From: DSBX01 sp046484845
Lineage (GTDB): Bacteria > Hydrothermota > Tepidihabitantia > Tepidihabitantales > Tepidihabitantaceae
Direction: 5' to 3'
NCBI GenBank assembly: GCA_046484845.1
Contig: JAWOIB010000056.1
Coordinates: 1-22,172 of the forward strand
Length of the DNA: 22,172 nucleotides
The position numbers and the translations under genes are program-made. Below, piece by piece: positions 21,869 through 22,172 of the stretch; positions within the stretch are counted from its first letter, which is position 1, and every line of letters begins with the position of its first letter. The notes beneath the pieces were generated by a model. That model was not told the origin of the DNA, ran no database searches, and was given only the letters and a program-made list of their open reading frames with translations.

Positions 21869-21898
21869 TTGACAACTCCCGCCCGGCGGGGGTAAGCT
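21869..21898 (+). promoter_or_regulatory. Possible promoter of the last gene
   Basis: A consensus TTGACA (21869-21874) is followed after 18 bases by a poor -10 box TAAGCT (21893-21898). The rest of the 21675-21975 gap shows only the tRNA promoter, this site and a short upstream ORF (see findings). Confidence 0.4.
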
Positions 21899-21975
21899 GT
21901 CTTAAGAAAGCAGGATTTCGGACCAATGACAGGACGTGTCCGGCCGGCGGTCAGGTCCGCCCAGGGAGGCAAATG

Positions 21976-22172
21976 ATGAATCAGACAGTCTGCAGGCCGC
22001 TCGCAGTCGCAACCATCCTGCTCGCGCTGACCGCCCCGGCCCTCGCCGGTACGCCCCTGCGCGGGCAGGCCGGACGCATGCCCGACTTCGCGGCGCATGA
22101 GGCGGTGATGGATTCGCTGCGGGAAATACACCCGCGTTATCACGCCCGCTGGCTGAATGAACGCGGGCTTGA
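21976..22172 (+). CDS. Secreted protein of unknown function, 3'-truncated by the window edge
   Basis: Only the first 65 codons are visible and the frame is open to the window end. The protein begins with a clear signal peptide: MNQTVCRPLAVATILLALTA then PALA, with likely signal peptidase I cleavage after A24. The mature start is rich in charged residues (HEAVMDSLREIHPRYHARWLNERGL). I do not recognise a family from this piece. The ATG at 21976 is preferred to the adjacent ATG at 21973 because GGAGG (21965-21969) is then six bases upstream. A signal peptide in an organism with a SprA-type translocon makes an exported or surface role likely, but the C-terminus, where a sorting domain would be, is not in the window. 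Confidence 0.7.
   Translation, partial: MNQTVCRPLAVATILLALTAPALAGTPLRGQAGRMPDFAAHEAVMDSLREIHPRYHARWLNERGL

Overview
This is a GC-rich bacterial chromosome segment with dense gene packing, frequent GTG/TTG starts and many 1-26 nt gene overlaps. It carries a SprA/Sov-family outer-membrane protein (the type IX secretion translocon family), an archaeal-type (class V) fructose-1,6-bisphosphatase, outer-surface lipoproteins and ComEA/ComEC. This fits a Gram-negative member of the FCB group outside classical Bacteroidota. A WOR-3 (Stahlbacteria)-like lineage is my best guess, but that is inference from gene content and was not tested.

Layout. (1) 1-10387, plus strand: a tightly coupled six-gene run. 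It holds the 3' part of sprA, a ComEA-like helix-hairpin-helix protein, a Rossmann/DUF2520 protein, an exported Ig-like-domain protein, a membrane VWA/GATase-like protein and a COG2426 small multidrug-export protein. Every junction overlaps, so the genes are probably translated as one unit. (2) 10424-13958: a minus-strand MscS channel and a plus-strand ComEC leave a short shared upstream region. The mscS promoter abuts its GTG, suggesting a leaderless mRNA. (3) 14005-16078: a small RRM RNA-binding protein (minus) and an aldehyde dehydrogenase (plus) are divergently transcribed from back-to-back sigma70-type promoters. The RRM mRNA has a long leader with two hairpins. (4) 16165-18987: an eight-bladed PQQ-like beta-propeller lipoprotein (minus) and fructose-1,6-bisphosphatase (plus) are again divergent with recognisable promoters. 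(5) 19051-21545, plus strand: MoxR ATPase, YceD/DUF177 and MazG. (6) 21601-21674, minus strand: initiator tRNA-fMet with its own promoter. (7) 21976 to the end: the start of a secreted protein cut by the window.

Themes. There is envelope biology: outer-membrane translocon, exported Ig/PKD/propeller proteins, VWA protein and mechanosensitive channel. There is DNA uptake: ComEA near the outer-membrane gene and ComEC 6 kb away. There is central carbon metabolism: gluconeogenic FBPase and ALDH. There is housekeeping: MazG, YceD and tRNA-fMet. I found no CRISPR array, insertion sequence, phage module or toxin-antitoxin pair. No clearly new system is proven; the best candidates for a second look are the sprA-comEA-VWA operon, the leaderless mscS, the structured RRM leader and the unusual initiator tRNA.
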